Positions 1-13,122 of a stretch of DNA of 64,000 nt are shown here, in pieces. The notes under the pieces were generated by a model. That model had not been told where the DNA came from. It worked only from the letters and a program-made list of their open reading frames with translations, and searched no databases. Each line of letters starts with the position of its first letter. Positions within the stretch are counted from its first letter, which is position 1. Both the position numbers and the translations under genes were made by a program. Source of the DNA: Lutraria lutraria (Eukaryota > Mollusca > Bivalvia > Venerida > Mactridae); contig OZ026835.1 in the NCBI GenBank assembly GCA_964023205.1, positions 15,272,414-15,336,413 of the forward strand, read 5' to 3'.

Positions 1-622
1 TGTCTTTCTATTTCAAATCATACACGACATATTAATATATCAATTTTTACTCATTTAACGGCCTTAGACACAATAAGCAACAAATAAATTATATCAAATT
101 TGACATGCATACAAACTTTCGTTTTCGAATACTTGTAATATCAGTGAATAAGAAAATAGGTTCTCGTGCTGTATAACGCTATTAACAACCAAATTAATAA
201 AATAATATAATCATGGATTTTCGGATTTTAAAAAAAATCAATAAAAAATAATTTTTTTTTTCTATAACTGCATATTAACATATTTTACTTGCCAACTACG
301 CTGGCATTTTCTCTGTTGTACATTATACTATCGATGTTCATACACAGATAATTACGTATATTACAAGCTTGTATAAAACCACCCGCGGTTTTATTGCCTA
401 TCGATTTCCTGGGGCTAAATTGGTGACACGGTAAATTTTGACCAGTATCATGTTTTCTATCAGATGACCTAAAGGGAAACAATACAATAGTTGGTATCAG
501 CTTAATTAGCCTGAATTTGAAAGGGAGACTACTTATGGAAATTGACCAAAATTGTACCATATATATATGGTCTGAATTTTACCTAGTTTATGTCAGTGGG
601 ATTTCAGAACTTGACTTGAAGT
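1..622. other. 5' flank of the sulfotransferase locus, no gene recognised
   Basis: AT-rich sequence upstream of the first sulfotransferase exon. A TATA-like run (atatatatgg, 561-570) lies about 55 bases before the start codon and could belong to the promoter; this is suggestive only. A 91-codon open frame on the minus strand (285-560) has no recognisable domain. Confidence 0.4.
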
Positions 623-3600
623 ATGTCTTATCGTCAGATAAAGAATATTCTTTCAATCTGTGTGCTTCTTTTAATAATATGTTTTATGTTTAATTATTCG
701 TCAAATTGGTCAAATTCGTTGGAAGAGGACAATATTTTACCAAAGCCTAAGAGCGAACTTAAACACGATGTCCGTGTCAAATTCCGAAACCAAACTGAGT
801 GTTATATAGTGCAAATGGTAAATAAAACTGTTGGTGAAACTGAGAATGTGGACAACTATATGGATGTTTGTGAGAGTATAAATGAGATTGACAGGAATCA
901 AATATCGTCACAATTGTGTCCATCATGCCGCTTTAAGTTGCTGAAGCTCTTAAAGAAACAAGAGCCGTTTATTGCATTGGCTAGCTTTCCTGGTTCTGGA
1001 AACTCATGGACACGAGAATTATTCGAATCTATAACAGGTATGTTAAATTTTTGTAGTTTGTCTGTTTAGTACTATATTACTCGTATTACATATTTAATAA
1101 GTATGAGCTCACGGTTAGGTTCAATTTGGTAATTTGGGCTGCAAAGGTCGTTTATTGTCCTTGTCACATAATTATGCGAAGATAATTTATCCAAATCTTC
1201 AAATTTTATGATGACTGTGACAATATAGGACAATAAATTAGTACTGAATAAATATGTTATTACGTACATTGTATATTTTAACTGTAAAACTTCGAAGCGC
1301 ACTGCTTAGCAAAGTGTGTGGAGTGACTTTTACACACACCCACGCATTTGCATACGCATCCTCCACACTCGTGTACGCTCGTTTACACTTAACAATGGCT
1401 TTAATGTTACACGCAGCCTGTGTTAGTGATTATGTAATGTCAAACATAATACATGCATAAATGTAGTCTGCATATCTTAAATAAAATACACAAGTGGTAT
1501 TAGGTGCTATTATGTAGCTGTTTATGTTTATAAATAATAAGTAAGTGCTTCATTGATAGTATCAAAACAAGCTGAACATTTTCTGAAAATAGCATAATAT
1601 GAATATACTGTCCACTATAACGAAATATAATTTCCATTAATAGCATGCATCAGCAAACATTACTTCAAACTAATTGATACCGAGAGAAATGTAGAGGATT
1701 ATAATTCACTAGTTGATCATTAGCCTAAAAAGTTTTCCTCTGACCCTGACCGACCATACCTTTTTATTTCAACCCTAGTATGCTCTCCGAACTCTGTCAT
1801 TGTTGTTTTTTTGACAATGTTTCAGTATGAAACATATATCCGAACTAATATATATACATGTATATATGAAAAAGATCTGCCTATGTAAAAGTCATGGCGC
1901 ATAACTATGAGAGTCTTGTTTCTTGGAATTGTTGACGAAAATTTCAGCATTCATTGTTTCGGAAAGCTGTTTTTGTTATGCGGTGCGAACAAAAAGTTAT
2001 ATACGACCATTTCTCAACAGTCGGTCGGTTTCAGTTTTTTTTGAATACCGAAGAGCTTCCATTAACCTTCCGCCAACGAAAAAAGACACAAAGACAAATT
2101 CAAATACTAGTAATACGTGCATTCAAGTAAAAATAAGATGGAAATTCAATATCAGAAATAAACAATACAAGACAGCCGTACAAAATATTAGGGATGTCAA
2201 AATTGACCGAATCTCATACATGAAGACATGCTCGAAGAAAAAGTTACACGTTATAAGCATTAAATTAATCGATTAAAATTTCCAGATGAACCACTTTTTA
2301 AAATATCTGGTTGTCTCACAGTTATCATTGCATTGTGCTCCAATTCAATGATGACTTCTATACACACAATAGAAGCCAGGAACCCTTATCACTCCCCCTT
2401 GTCCAGTTTCAATTCAAGTCAGGTATAATACACGTGGATGTAATAACTGCCTGTGTGGGGGTTTAACTGACCATGAAATAAGACAAATTAATGTGGAATA
2501 GAAGTTAGCTTGTAGAATTATGAATTATTAATAATATGTTTGGTTTTAAATAGGTTACATTCAAAATGGTTAAATCATCAATAATAAAATGACTAGATCT
2601 CAATAATAATTAATACAAAATAGAATATTTTAATTCAAAACATCTTAAACTATATTTAAACAACAAACAGCAACTCCAACAACAACATACTAATAATCAT
2701 AATCACAATAATAATAACTGAGAATAATTGTACATGTAATAATATGGAATGAAAATGTTTTAAAATGTTGTACAATGTTATCAGTTCTGATCATTTTTTA
2801 ATCATAATTATTATTATGACCATTAATTATAATCAAATCTATCATTTTTATTATAATATTTATTATAATTATCATCATCATTTATGATTTAATAATTGTT
2901 ATCATCACTATTTATTATCATCGTTTGCTGACATCGTGCCAGCATTGGCCCAATGATGTCACAAAATAGTTGGTACTTTGATGTTGAGACGTTGTTGGGC
3001 CAACATCACCAACAGTTCGATAAACAATGCTGTTTGAAATTGAGGTTTGGAGGACACGTGAACATATGATACATTTAAAAGATGAGGTTTGGAGGACACA
3101 TAGACATATTCATGACACATTTTAAAAATGAGGTGTGGAGGACGCATGAACATAATAATAATATCTCTATTTCAGGAATTTATACAGGAAGTATCTACAT
3201 TGATAGCGCGAGTCAATTTTTTGGATCCAGACACTGTCCTTTGCGTGGTGGTGTCTACATTATAAAAACACACAAACTCAATAACAATACACGTCATTGG
3301 GACTGTGAAGCAATGAACGAGACAACAATTGACTATCAGAAGGCAATGCTTATCATCAGAAACCCATACGACGCTTTGCTGTCATATTATAATCTCATTA
3401 GTAAATGGAACAAGATTGGTGTTGCAGATCGTGAGCGGTTTCAAAATAAAAGTTAGTATATAATGTTAAGATCTCTCCCGTCCAGTTATAAAAGTCAGAC
3501 TAGAACGGTTTCTTACTTCATGTATGTCAAGATAGTAATACTCGGTTTCAATAAGCATCCATAAAAATGAAAAAAAAATAAGAAGATTGGTAATACAATT

Positions 3601-5137
3601 CGTACGGACAATGAAATTATAGGGTAGAAAAAAATGTGAAAATAACAAGCTTGACTCTGTAGGAATAATATGACCGGCAGTATAAGTTGAAACCAGGGAC
3701 TATTTCCTTGAAAGTACTATTTAACTTACTAAGGAACTTGAAGACTTCTGTATGAAAATCAGAAACTTAATCTGATCATCTGACCCTTAACCCCCTAACC
3801 AAAACTTTATACAGTTACTTTATCAAAATCAGAAATTGAAACTTTACTCTTAACCAAAATCGTATTCAGTCATATGCGGACAATTTGCTAATTTGAAGGT
3901 ATGAATTTCGTCAAATAACTAAGTTATGATATATAGCAACACACGTGTGTGGTAATAATCTTAAGAAAATGGATGTTTAAATGTGTGGTAATAATGTTAA
4001 GAAAATGGATGTCTAAATGTGTGGTATTAATGTTACCAGATGGATGTTTAAATGTGTGGTAATAATGTTACCAGATGGATGTTTAAATGTGTGGTATTAA
4101 TGTTACCAGATGGATGTTTAAATGTGTGGTATTAATGTTACCAGATGGATGTTTAAATGTGTGGTATTAATGTTACCAGATGGATGTTTAAATGTGTGGT
4201 ATTAATGTTACCAGATGGATGTTTAAATACGTGTTTTTTTTAAAAGAAATTGGATGTTTAAATGCGTGGTATTAAAATAATGTTAACGAAATGGATGTTT
4301 AAATGTGTTTGTGTTTTCTTTTAAAGAAAATGGATTTTTAAATATTAGGTATTAAATTAATGTTGATAAAATGGAAGTTTAAATGTGTGGTATTAAATTT
4401 ATCTTAAGAAAATTGATGTTTAAATAAGTGGTAATTTGAACAGCTACTATATAAGTGATCCCCCCCCCAAATCCACATGTGGTCTAATCTCTTAATTGTT
4501 TTATTGCCCCTTATCAGATAAAACCAGTCTGGTCACGGTCTGTAGCCTTGACACCTAGTCAAAAAATGGGGTAATAAATTTTATTGATTTACAGTGAAAA
4601 TAAGTTTATGACTAAATTGCTTTCGTTTACATAAGCATAGAGTAACAGATATGTAAACAGGTACTAGTCTATCAATGACCATGTCTGTTTTATTACCCCC
4701 TTCTGTGGAATTAGGGGACTTTCTGGTCCATAAGTCACATGCCTCGCATTCCTGGTTCAATGTCTTTAAGGAAATGGATGTCTAAAAACGTTAATCTGGT
4801 TGTTTTTTGATGGGTGTTAAACAAGCGACCAATCTTTTAAAATTGAACTTATCTTTTCACCATTTTAGGATGGCAAACCTTCGTACGTATTTCAGCAAAG
4901 AGGTGGAGAAAAATGAATTTGTATTGGTTGACGAAGTTTGAGAAGCCATTACATGTCATTGTTTATGAAGAACTGTCAACTAGAACGATCAAGGAATTAT
5001 TCAATGCCGGAAAATTTCTCAACTTGAACAACACATATTTAGACTTATATTGTGCGAAGTATTGTTTGAAACCAAAATATCACCGCGTTGGTAAACCTGA
5101 ATGGATGACAAAAACCATGCTGTTTGATGATAAATGA
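623..5137 (+). CDS. WSCD-like membrane-anchored sulfotransferase, 5' exon plus cassette A
   Basis: Exons 623-1037, 3176-3451 and 4869-5137 join in frame (phase 1 at both junctions; donors GTATGT and GTTAGT, acceptors TTCAG and TTTAG) into 319 aa. Residues about 6-23 form a signal-anchor helix, giving a type II Golgi-type topology. SFPGSGNSW (121-129) is the 5'-phosphosulfate-binding loop for PAPS. Exon 2 carries IYTGS, KTHK and RNPYDALLS (200-208), the 3'-phosphate-binding helix. Exon 3 carries the WLTKFEKPLHVIVYEEL stretch typical of the family C-terminus. The order matches WSC-domain-containing (WSCD1/2-like) sulfotransferases, but no WSC domain is visible; the substrate is unknown. The frame stops at DDK (5135-5137). 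Compared with cassette C this results from one base lost in an A-run, removing about 32 C-terminal residues; the lost tail is still readable downstream in another frame. Confidence 0.82.
1038..2552 (+). other. Sulfotransferase intron 1, unique part
   Basis: Intron sequence between the 5' exon and the start of the first tandem unit. No exon recognised. A short TAGGGATGTCAA near 2189 resembles the end of the hAT-like element at 37139, but no matching opposite end was found. Confidence 0.5.
2640..2925. repeat. AT-rich low-complexity tract
   Basis: Runs of ATA, ATC and ATT triplets near the start of the tandem unit; the same tract recurs at +6901 and +13802. Confidence 0.7.
3040..3160 (+). repeat. 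Three short tandem copies before exon 2
   Basis: The motif GAGGTTTGGAGGACAC (or close variants) occurs three times, spaced about 40-55 bases apart, ending just before the exon 2 acceptor. It is repeated in units 2 and 3. A minus-strand open frame here is only a reading of this repeat. Confidence 0.6.
3948..4440 (+). repeat. 35-bp intronic minisatellite, cassette A
   Basis: About a dozen copies of a 35-bp unit (core TTACCAGATGGATGTTTAAA) in intron 2. Several central copies are identical and the outer ones are degenerate. Cassette C retains only one or two degenerate copies (18165-18225), so the array expanded in the A/B lineage. Confidence 0.85.
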
Positions 5138-5762
5138 GAAAAATTGTCAATTCTGAAATAAATGAATTATTAAATGAAATGCAAGAACGTAAGACCATTG
5201 AGCAATTTTTAAAGAGCTATATTATGAATTAAATCGAAGATGATTCGTTTAAAGAATAGGTAAGAAGATAAGAGTTTCAGGAAAAAAAACTCTAAATTTT
5301 AATTTCGTAGAATGAATAACATTGCTCAATTGTATGTAGGCAGATGTAATACCTTTGTTTGCTGAATTGTCGCTGTCGTCTTCAGATTACCAACAAACAG
5401 GATAATAATCACCAGAAAGTCACTTCGTCATTTAAATGTCATTCATGGGTGTAAATTAGAATTCATGAATCCGAGAATTTCTTTATTCGATTGAACTTCG
5501 TTATATAAAAGTAGAAGATATTAAATACATGTACATAATTTATATATAACACATAACATTTTAATTCGTCCACAATTCATCGCATTTCATTTATTTATGT
5601 GTAGATGTTCAATAAGTAACACAATCAATTAAATTCATATAATCACGGCAATATGTCGGTTATTAATATTTTATGACTGCATTGAACCTGCACTGCTACG
5701 TCAATAATATCTAGCAACCAATGGCATCCTGCACCGAAAGGAATTTGTGCAGATAAACCTAA

Positions 5763-6066
5763 CTAGAGTTTGTTACAGAGGTGACTAGTACCCTCGCCGC
5801 CACTTTGACACTAAGAATGAGCTAAGAATGCAATTGTACATCATATGGCTAAGTTCAAGGGCACACAATTCTGGAATGAATGAATCGCTGGGCATGAACA
5901 TTGTGTCTTGCACATCTACACTTCATTGTGATAACACATTTCAAGTTTCATTGCAATCCGTTGCAGAATGTGGAAGTAGCTCGCTCCACAAACTTGTGAC
6001 ATTGTATGCGGTCGACAGACAGACTCCAATATACCCCTTCTCAAACTTCATTTGCGGGGGTATAAT
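5763..6066 (-). repeat. ATACCCCC-family dispersed repeat
   Basis: The reverse complement begins with a TATACCCC(C)GCAAATGAAG-type head and ends in GTCACCTCTGTAACAAACTC. The same order of blocks occurs on the plus strand at 30786-31086, so this is a dispersed element of about 300 bp. An 81-codon open frame on the plus strand (5828-6073) is only a reading of this repeat. Confidence 0.75.
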
Positions 6067-6221
6067 AAATTAATATTCAGTGCATGGAATCGATTGTTGG
6101 TATGATATCACCTGTGAAATGCCCAGAGAACACAAATAGAGAAAACATTCATCGGATGAGTATCATAAAAACACACGGACACGTTATTAATTAAATAAGA
6201 TATCACCATATTTGATGAACA

Positions 6222-6762
6222 GTGAATTACCGAGTTTAGCTTTGGTAGAAATAATAAATCAAATTGAAATTTGCAGGGAAACACAATACGACATTGATGA
6301 AGTTTTATGATAATTTGTGTAAAGCAATATTTCAAGAGATGAATAATCAAATCCCAAAATATACTGATAGTAAAAACACAAACAAATGTTTCATAACATT
6401 TAAAGAGGAATTTAGATATACTGCGTTGAACTTAGCGAGAAACGAACCAGCACTTCTCTCCCAATTTAGATGTGGTATTCTGTCGTTAAAGGTCGAAACA
6501 GGACGTTACATTGGTGAAATTCCGGAGCAAAGACTGTGTTTATTTTGTGATTCAGGCGAGATCGAGACTGAGGTTCATTTTAAATGTTAATTTGATTCAA
6601 CTATTCGACGTGATATTTTCAGTGAACAATACTTACTAAATGATTTCAATTCGATGACTGCCACTGATGGAAGTAAACTCCTATTTACTGACTATACGAG
6701 AAAGACCGCCAAATATTTAGTGAGAGCATACATGAAGAAACAGCATTATATGTATATTTGAT
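6222..6762 (+). pseudogene. LINE ORF2 3'-end remnant
   Basis: The conceptual translation contains SQFRCGILSLKVETGRY, then R-x-C-x-x-C and E-x-H-F-x-x-C. This is the C-terminal zinc-binding region common to many mollusc non-LTR retrotransposons. The upstream part is in another frame (NSELPSLALVEIINQ) and ends at a stop near 6309, so there is a frameshift. An in-frame TAA right after HFKC (about 6587) interrupts the frame, after which similar coding-like sequence continues to a TGA near 6760. No reverse transcriptase core is present. It is a dead 5'-truncated copy, duplicated with the tandem unit. Confidence 0.75.
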
Positions 6763-9453
6763 AATCATACTTAATATAACCATGCTATATACACATTCTG
6801 TTTGGTAGTTATATACTGTCTTTATTTGTCTATTTTGATATAATATGTTACGAATTTTCAGTCAAATGCTCTTAGTATTTGAATTATCTCCCTGGAATAT
6901 GAACTATGTATGACATCTTGTCTCGGTAAATTATTGCTGCAATATATTATATAATTATATATCTATATATTGAGAGTAATCACTTTTTAAGAGCATTTGT
7001 CTTTACCTGTAATTCAGCATGATTACTTGTTATACAATGTACATGTACTAGTATTTATTCATATTTGTAATTAATAATAGTGTTCTGTCCTGTAATTATC
7101 AATCTATGTTACATAAATTACATATCTACCTGTACATATATATGTAAATCAAATCTTTTTCGATGTAACATGTGAAACCATTATTTATCTCACAACTTTC
7201 CTTACAGTAACGCCATATAATTGTCTACTGGAATCATCAATTTACAATATCTTATCTTATTACAATAGAATTATGGAACTAAAATTGTATTTTAGACTTA
7301 AGTATAACAACTCATCGTCACTACAACATACACATAACTATGAGTACATGAAATAAAATTTAATGCAATTATCTTATAAATAACAATTCAGTTCACGTAC
7401 AATGGAAAGAAATATTAGATGGTATATATATCAAGGGCATATATATATATATATACATGCAAATAAATACGGTATAATCACATTTTTTATTGATATATTG
7501 TTTTATGTATCTTTTCAAATTCACAAGAACTTAAATTTACGTCTACAAGGGATTTTTTACCATAAAGCTGTTTAAGGATATATCTACATTCCAATGTGTA
7601 CAAACCACCCGCTGTGCTAAATTTGTACATGCATCGGTAAACATCGGCCAAACGGAAATTACCGAAGATCGAGCTCAAACAAAAGCAAATTTGTCAAAAC
7701 ATGGTGTTACAAATCGTTAAAAATACTGTACAAGATGTATATTTATTTTATTTTGGTTTATATCATTTTACGGGAAAAGAATTTCTCTAAAATGTCATAT
7801 GTGGTAATTTATTGGCAACTTATGAATTGTTTGTCAATTTTTAGTCTGAAATTTGGCAAAAAATCATTTTCTTCAATATTTACATAGAACATAGAGTAAA
7901 TTTTGAACCGTTTTACCTGTTTCATACAAGTGCAAAAATACTGCCCAAGATAGATAGTTATTTTAGATTAAATTACACCATTTGAAAGATAATGATTTTA
8001 TCTACAATGTCATATGTGGTAATATATTGGCATTTACCGAATAAAGATTTTATAGCAAGTTTTAAATTATTTCCCTATATAATCTATATAGAGTTAAACT
8101 GGGCAAATGTTATCTGATTATGGTTTATCGAGTCATTTCAAGGGAGATAACAACATCGATTAAGACGATTATTGGTTCAGTATTGTTCCATATGCTTCCT
8201 TCGATGGTATTCTACAATGAATACTGAACGATCTAACTAACTTAATTAGTTCAGCCATTCCACCATAACGAACACCATTATGTAACTCTAAAAACAATAT
8301 ACTGTATACGTCTTAATATTGGCGGTCGTTTTATTTTTTTTCAGACAGTGAGACTTTGCGAAAAGGTAAAAACATGTCTGACAATTAAGCTTGAAACTTC
8401 CGTCAGGGAAAAGAAATCTGTCATAAAACACACACACACACACAGTATAGAAATATATCAATATATTTTGTCTGTTTTAATGTATATTCTTTGAAATATT
8501 TAATTTTAGCCCTTGAAACTAAAAAAATGTGTTTATTCTATACAAGAAAAGTTAAATATATAGCTTTCTATATATATTAAACTACCGGGGGTAAAATCAT
8601 ATTTGTTAGTATTTTTTTTCAATATGGCTCATGTTGATATTAATAATATTATGCGATGACATATTGATAGATAAGCAACGCGCCGAACATCTATATGCAG
8701 CATTAGTAACAAAATTCCACAAAAATAAGAAAATCCATAGATCTGTCATCTTTAAGATGATTCAGTCATACATGTTTTTTGGTGACATTGTCAGTTTCCA
8801 ACTGTTGTTTGTTGGAAATATATTAATTGTTTCCATAATCGGTATATTCACCAAAAGTAATCTTAAATCTAGACATTCGTCATGCCATTAGAGAAAGTCT
8901 GAGGAAGACGTGATGTAAGTACTAGTGTTACTCAGAAAATAAATTACAGAGACAGAGAAAAAATATAATTGGCAACTGCATGTCGTGTTTATATAAGGAC
9001 AATATACCAACTTCACACCTTCAAAAATAAGTGAGAGGTGTTGACTGATGAACAATGAATGAGGTCTATAAATTTCATTTTTTTAAGGAAATTATTTTAT
9101 GTCGCTAAACAGAATAATCCACATTGTACACAAGCATCAATAAAAAATCGGTCATATTGTATAGTCGAAAACAGCATAGATATATTAAAGACCCTAAATT
9201 CTGTCAGCTATGGATCAACGTCTCTATTATATTAAATATTATTATAAGTCTTTTTGTTTTCGATAATGTCACTCGCATGCCCTTTCCGAATTGCCATTAT
9301 TTATATATACTGTATAATCGACAACACTATCCGGACTCGTACCGTGTAGACGTACTATATACCGAACTGAGCGATCACGCTAAATATCGCGATTGACATA
9401 CGAGATATTGGGAGATTTCGCGTAGTTGCCTATCTCCTGTATTATACGTCTCT
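6763..9453. other. Remainder of tandem unit 1, no gene recognised
   Basis: AT-rich DNA with TA and CA microsatellites (around 7440-7455 and 8430-8444). Open frames at 7487-7678 (minus), 8631-8891 and 9124-9396 show no recognisable domain or convincing splice context; I regard them as chance frames. Confidence 0.5.
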
Positions 9454-10076
9454 GGTTACATTCAAAATGGTTAAATCATCAATAATAAAATGACTAGATC
9501 TCAATAATAATTAATACAAAATAGAATATTTTAATTCAAAACATCTTAAACTATATTTAAACAACAAACAGCAACTCCAACAACAACATACTAATAATCA
9601 TAATCACAATAATAATAACTGAGAATAATTGTACATGTAATAATATGGAATGAAAATGTTTTAAAATGTTGTACAATGTTATCAGTTCTGATCATTTTTT
9701 AATCATAATTATTATTATGACCATTAATTATAATCAAATCTATCATTTTTATTATAATATTTATTATAATTATCATCATCATTTATGATTTAATAATTGT
9801 TATCATCACTATTTATTATCATCGTTTGCTGACATCGTGCCAGCATTGGCCCAATGATGTCACAAAATAGTTGGTACTTTGATGTTGAGACGTTGTTGGG
9901 CCAACATCACCAACAGTTCGATAAACAATGCTGTTTGAAATTGAGGTTTGGAGGACACGTGAACATATGATACATTTAAAAGATGAGGTTTGGAGGACAC
10001 ATAGACATATTCATGACACATTTTAAAAATGAGGTGTGGAGGACGCATGAACATAATAATAATATCTCTATTTCAG

Positions 10077-12038
10077 GAATTTATACAGGAAGTATCTACA
10101 TTGATAGCGCGAGTCAATTTTTTGGATCCAGACACTGTCCTTTGCGTGGTGGTGTCTACATTATAAAAACACACAAACTCAATAACAATACACGTCATTG
10201 GGACTGTGAAGCAATGAACGAGACAACAATTGACTATCAGAAGGCAATGCTTATCATCAGAAACCCATACGACGCTTTGCTGTCATATTATAATCTCATT
10301 AGTAAATGGAACAAGATTGGTGTTGCAGATCGTGAGCGGTTTCAAAATAAAAGTTAGTATATAATGTTAAGATCTCTCCCGTCCAGTTATAAAAGTCAGA
10401 CTAGAACGGTTTCTTACTTCATGTATGTCAAGATAGTAATACTCGGTTTCAATAAGCATCCATAAAAATGAAAAAAAAATAAGAAGATTGGTAATACAAT
10501 TCGTACGGACAATGAAATTATAGGGTAGAAAAAAATGTGAAAATAACAAGCTTGACTCTGTAGGAATAATATGACCGGCAGTATAAGTTGAAACCAGGGA
10601 CTATTTCCTTGAAAGTACTATTTAACTTACTAAGGAACTTGAAGACTTCTGTATGAAAATCAGAAACTTAATCTGATCATCTGACCCTTAACCCCCTAAC
10701 CAAAACTTTATACAGTTACTTTATCAAAATCAGAAATTGAAACTTTACTCTTAACCAAAATCGTATTCAGTCATATGCGGACAATTTGCTAATTTGAAGG
10801 TATGAATTTCGTCAAATAACTAAGTTATGATATATAGCAACACACGTGTGTGGTAATAATCTTAAGAAAATGGATGTTTAAATGTGTGGTAATAATGTTA
10901 AGAAAATGGATGTCTAAATGTGTGGTATTAATGTTACCAGATGGATGTTTAAATGTGTGGTAATAATGTTACCAGATGGATGTTTAAATGTGTGGTATTA
11001 ATGTTACCAGATGGATGTTTAAATGTGTGGTATTAATGTTACCAGATGGATGTTTAAATGTGTGGTATTAATGTTACCAGATGGATGTTTAAATGTGTGG
11101 TATTAATGTTACCAGATGGATGTTTAAATACGTGTTTTTTTTTAAAGAAATTGGATGTTTAAATGCGTGGTATTAAAATAATGTTAACGAAATGGATGTT
11201 TAAATGTGTTTGTGTTTTCTTTTAAAGAAAATGGATTTTTAAATATTAGGTATTAAATTAATGTTGATAAAATGGAAGTTTAAATGTGTGGTATTAAATT
11301 TATCTTAAGAAAATTGATGTTTAAATAAGTGGTAATTTGAACAGCTACTATATAAGTGATCCCCCCCCCAAATCCACATGTGGTCTAATCTCTTAATTGT
11401 TTTATTGCCCCTTATCAGATAAAACCAGTCTGGTCACGGTCTGTAGCCTTGACACCTAGTCAAAAAATGGGGTAATAAATTTTATTGATTTACAGTGAAA
11501 ATAAGTTTATGACTAAATTGCTTTCGTTTACATAAGCATAGAGTAACAGATATGTAAACAGGTACTAGTCTATCAATGACCATGTCTGTTTTATTACCCC
11601 CTTCTGTGGAATTAGGGGACTTTCTGGTCCATAAGTCACATGCCTCGCATTCCTGGTTCAATGTCTTTAAGGAAATGGATGTCTAAAAACGTTAATCTGG
11701 TTGTTTTTTGATGGGTGTTAAACAAGCGACCAATCTTTTAAAATTGAACTTATCTTTTCACCATTTTAGGATGGCAAACCTTCGTACGTATTTCAGCAAA
11801 GAGGTGGAGAAAAATGAATTTGTATTGGTTGACGAAGTTTGAGAAGCCATTACATGTCATTGTTTATGAAGAACTGTCAACTAGAACGATCAAGGAATTA
11901 TTCAATGCCGGAAAATTTCTCAACTTGAACAACACATATTTAGACTTATATTGTGCGAAGTATTGTTTGAAACCAAAATATCACCGCGTTGGTAAACCTG
12001 AATGGATGACAAAAACCATGCTGTTTGATGATAAATGA
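10077..12038 (+). CDS. Sulfotransferase cassette B (exons 2 and 3 only)
   Basis: Exons 10077-10352 and 11770-12038 appear identical to cassette A, including the premature stop after DDK. No copy of the 5' exon with the membrane anchor and PAPS loop lies in this unit, so it cannot encode a sulfotransferase alone. It would need splicing from the 5' exon at 623-1037, about 9 kb upstream; the phase-1 junction is compatible. Otherwise it is a headless duplicate. The ATG codons inside the exons are not credible starts, because the catalytic loop would be missing. Confidence 0.7.
10849..11341 (+). repeat. 35-bp intronic minisatellite, cassette B
   Basis: Copy of the array at 3948-4440 with the same number and order of variant units, carrying one of the rare differences between units 1 and 2 (near 11141). 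Confidence 0.85.
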
Positions 12039-12663
12039 GAAAAATTGTCAATTCTGAAATAAATGAATTATTAAATGAAATGCAAGAACGTAAGACCATT
12101 GAGCAATTTTTAAAGAGCTATATTATGAATTAAATCGAAGATGATTCGTTTAAAGAATAGGTAAGAAGATAAGAGTTTCAGGAAAAAAAACTCTAAATTT
12201 TAATTTCGTAGAATGAATAACATTGCTCAATTGTATGTAGGCAGATGTAATACCTTTGTTTGCTGAATTGTCGCTGTCGTCTTCAGATTACCAACAAACA
12301 GGATAATAATCACCAGAAAGTCACTTCGTCATTTAAATGTCATTCATGGGTGTAAATTAGAATTCATGAATCCGAGAATTTCTTTATTCGATTGAACTTC
12401 GTTATATAAAAGTAGAAGATATTAAATACATGTACATAATTTATATATAACACATAACATTTTAATTCGTCCACAATTCATCGCATTTCATTTATTTATG
12501 TGTAGATGTTCAATAAGTAACACAATCAATTAAATTCATATAATCACGGCAATATGTCGGTTATTAATATTTTATGACTGCATTGAACCTGCACTGCTAC
12601 GTCAATAATATCTAGCAACCAATGGCATCCTGCACCGAAAGGAATTTGTGCAGATAAACCTAA

Positions 12664-12967
12664 CTAGAGTTTGTTACAGAGGTGACTAGTACCCTCGCCG
12701 CCACTTTGACACTAAGAATGAGCTAAGAATGCAATTGTACATCATATGGCTAAGTTCAAGGGCACACAATTCTGGAATGAATGAATCGCTGGGCATGAAC
12801 ATTGTGTCTTGCACATCTACACTTCATTGTGATAACACATTTCAAGTTTCATTGCAATCCGTTGCAGAATGTGGAAGTAGCTCGCTCCACAAACTTGTGA
12901 CATTGTATGCGGTCGACAGACAGACTCCAATATACCCCTTCTCAAACTTCATTTGCGGGGGTATAAT
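12664..12967 (-). repeat. ATACCCCC-family repeat, unit 2 copy
   Basis: Duplicate of the element at 5763-6066 within tandem unit 2. Confidence 0.75.
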
Positions 12968-13122
12968 AAATTAATATTCAGTGCATGGAATCGATTGTTG
13001 GTATGATATCACCTGTGAAATGCCCAGAGAACACAAATAGAGAAAACATTCATCGGATGAGTATCATAAAAACACACGGACACGTTATTAATTAAATAAG
13101 ATATCACCATATTTGATGAACA

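Larger units (their letters stand above)
2553..9453 (+). repeat. 6,901-bp tandem unit 1 (cassette A)
   Basis: The sequence starting GGTTACATTCAAAATGG at 2553 recurs at 9454 and 16355, both offset by exactly 6,901 bp. Units 1 and 2 look identical apart from two single-base differences that I noticed: one in a T/A run near 4240 versus 11141, and T/C at 8776 versus 15677. The unit holds exon 2 and exon 3 of the sulfotransferase, a 35-bp minisatellite, an ATACCCCC-family repeat and a LINE remnant. It does not include the 5' exon. Either the duplication is very recent or the assembly contains an error. Confidence 0.95.

Noticed and set aside
285..560. 91-codon minus-strand frame upstream of the sulfotransferase
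   Set aside because: No domain, no homology recognised, ordinary composition for chance frames, and no convincing splice partner.
2185..2276. TAGGGATGTCAA as a second hAT element
   Set aside because: Only one end is present; no inverted partner or 8-bp duplication found.
3948..4440. CRISPR-like array
   Set aside because: Contiguous 35-bp tandem repeats without unique spacers in a eukaryotic intron; an ordinary minisatellite.
7487..7678. 63-codon minus-strand frame (TAGGLYTLECRY), copied at 14388
   Set aside because: Looked like a possible transposon fragment, but no family pattern could be confirmed.
8631..9396. 86- and 90-codon plus-strand frames in the tandem unit (and copies at 15532 and 16025)
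   Set aside because: No recognisable motif; their preservation in unit 2 only reflects the near-perfect duplication, not selection.
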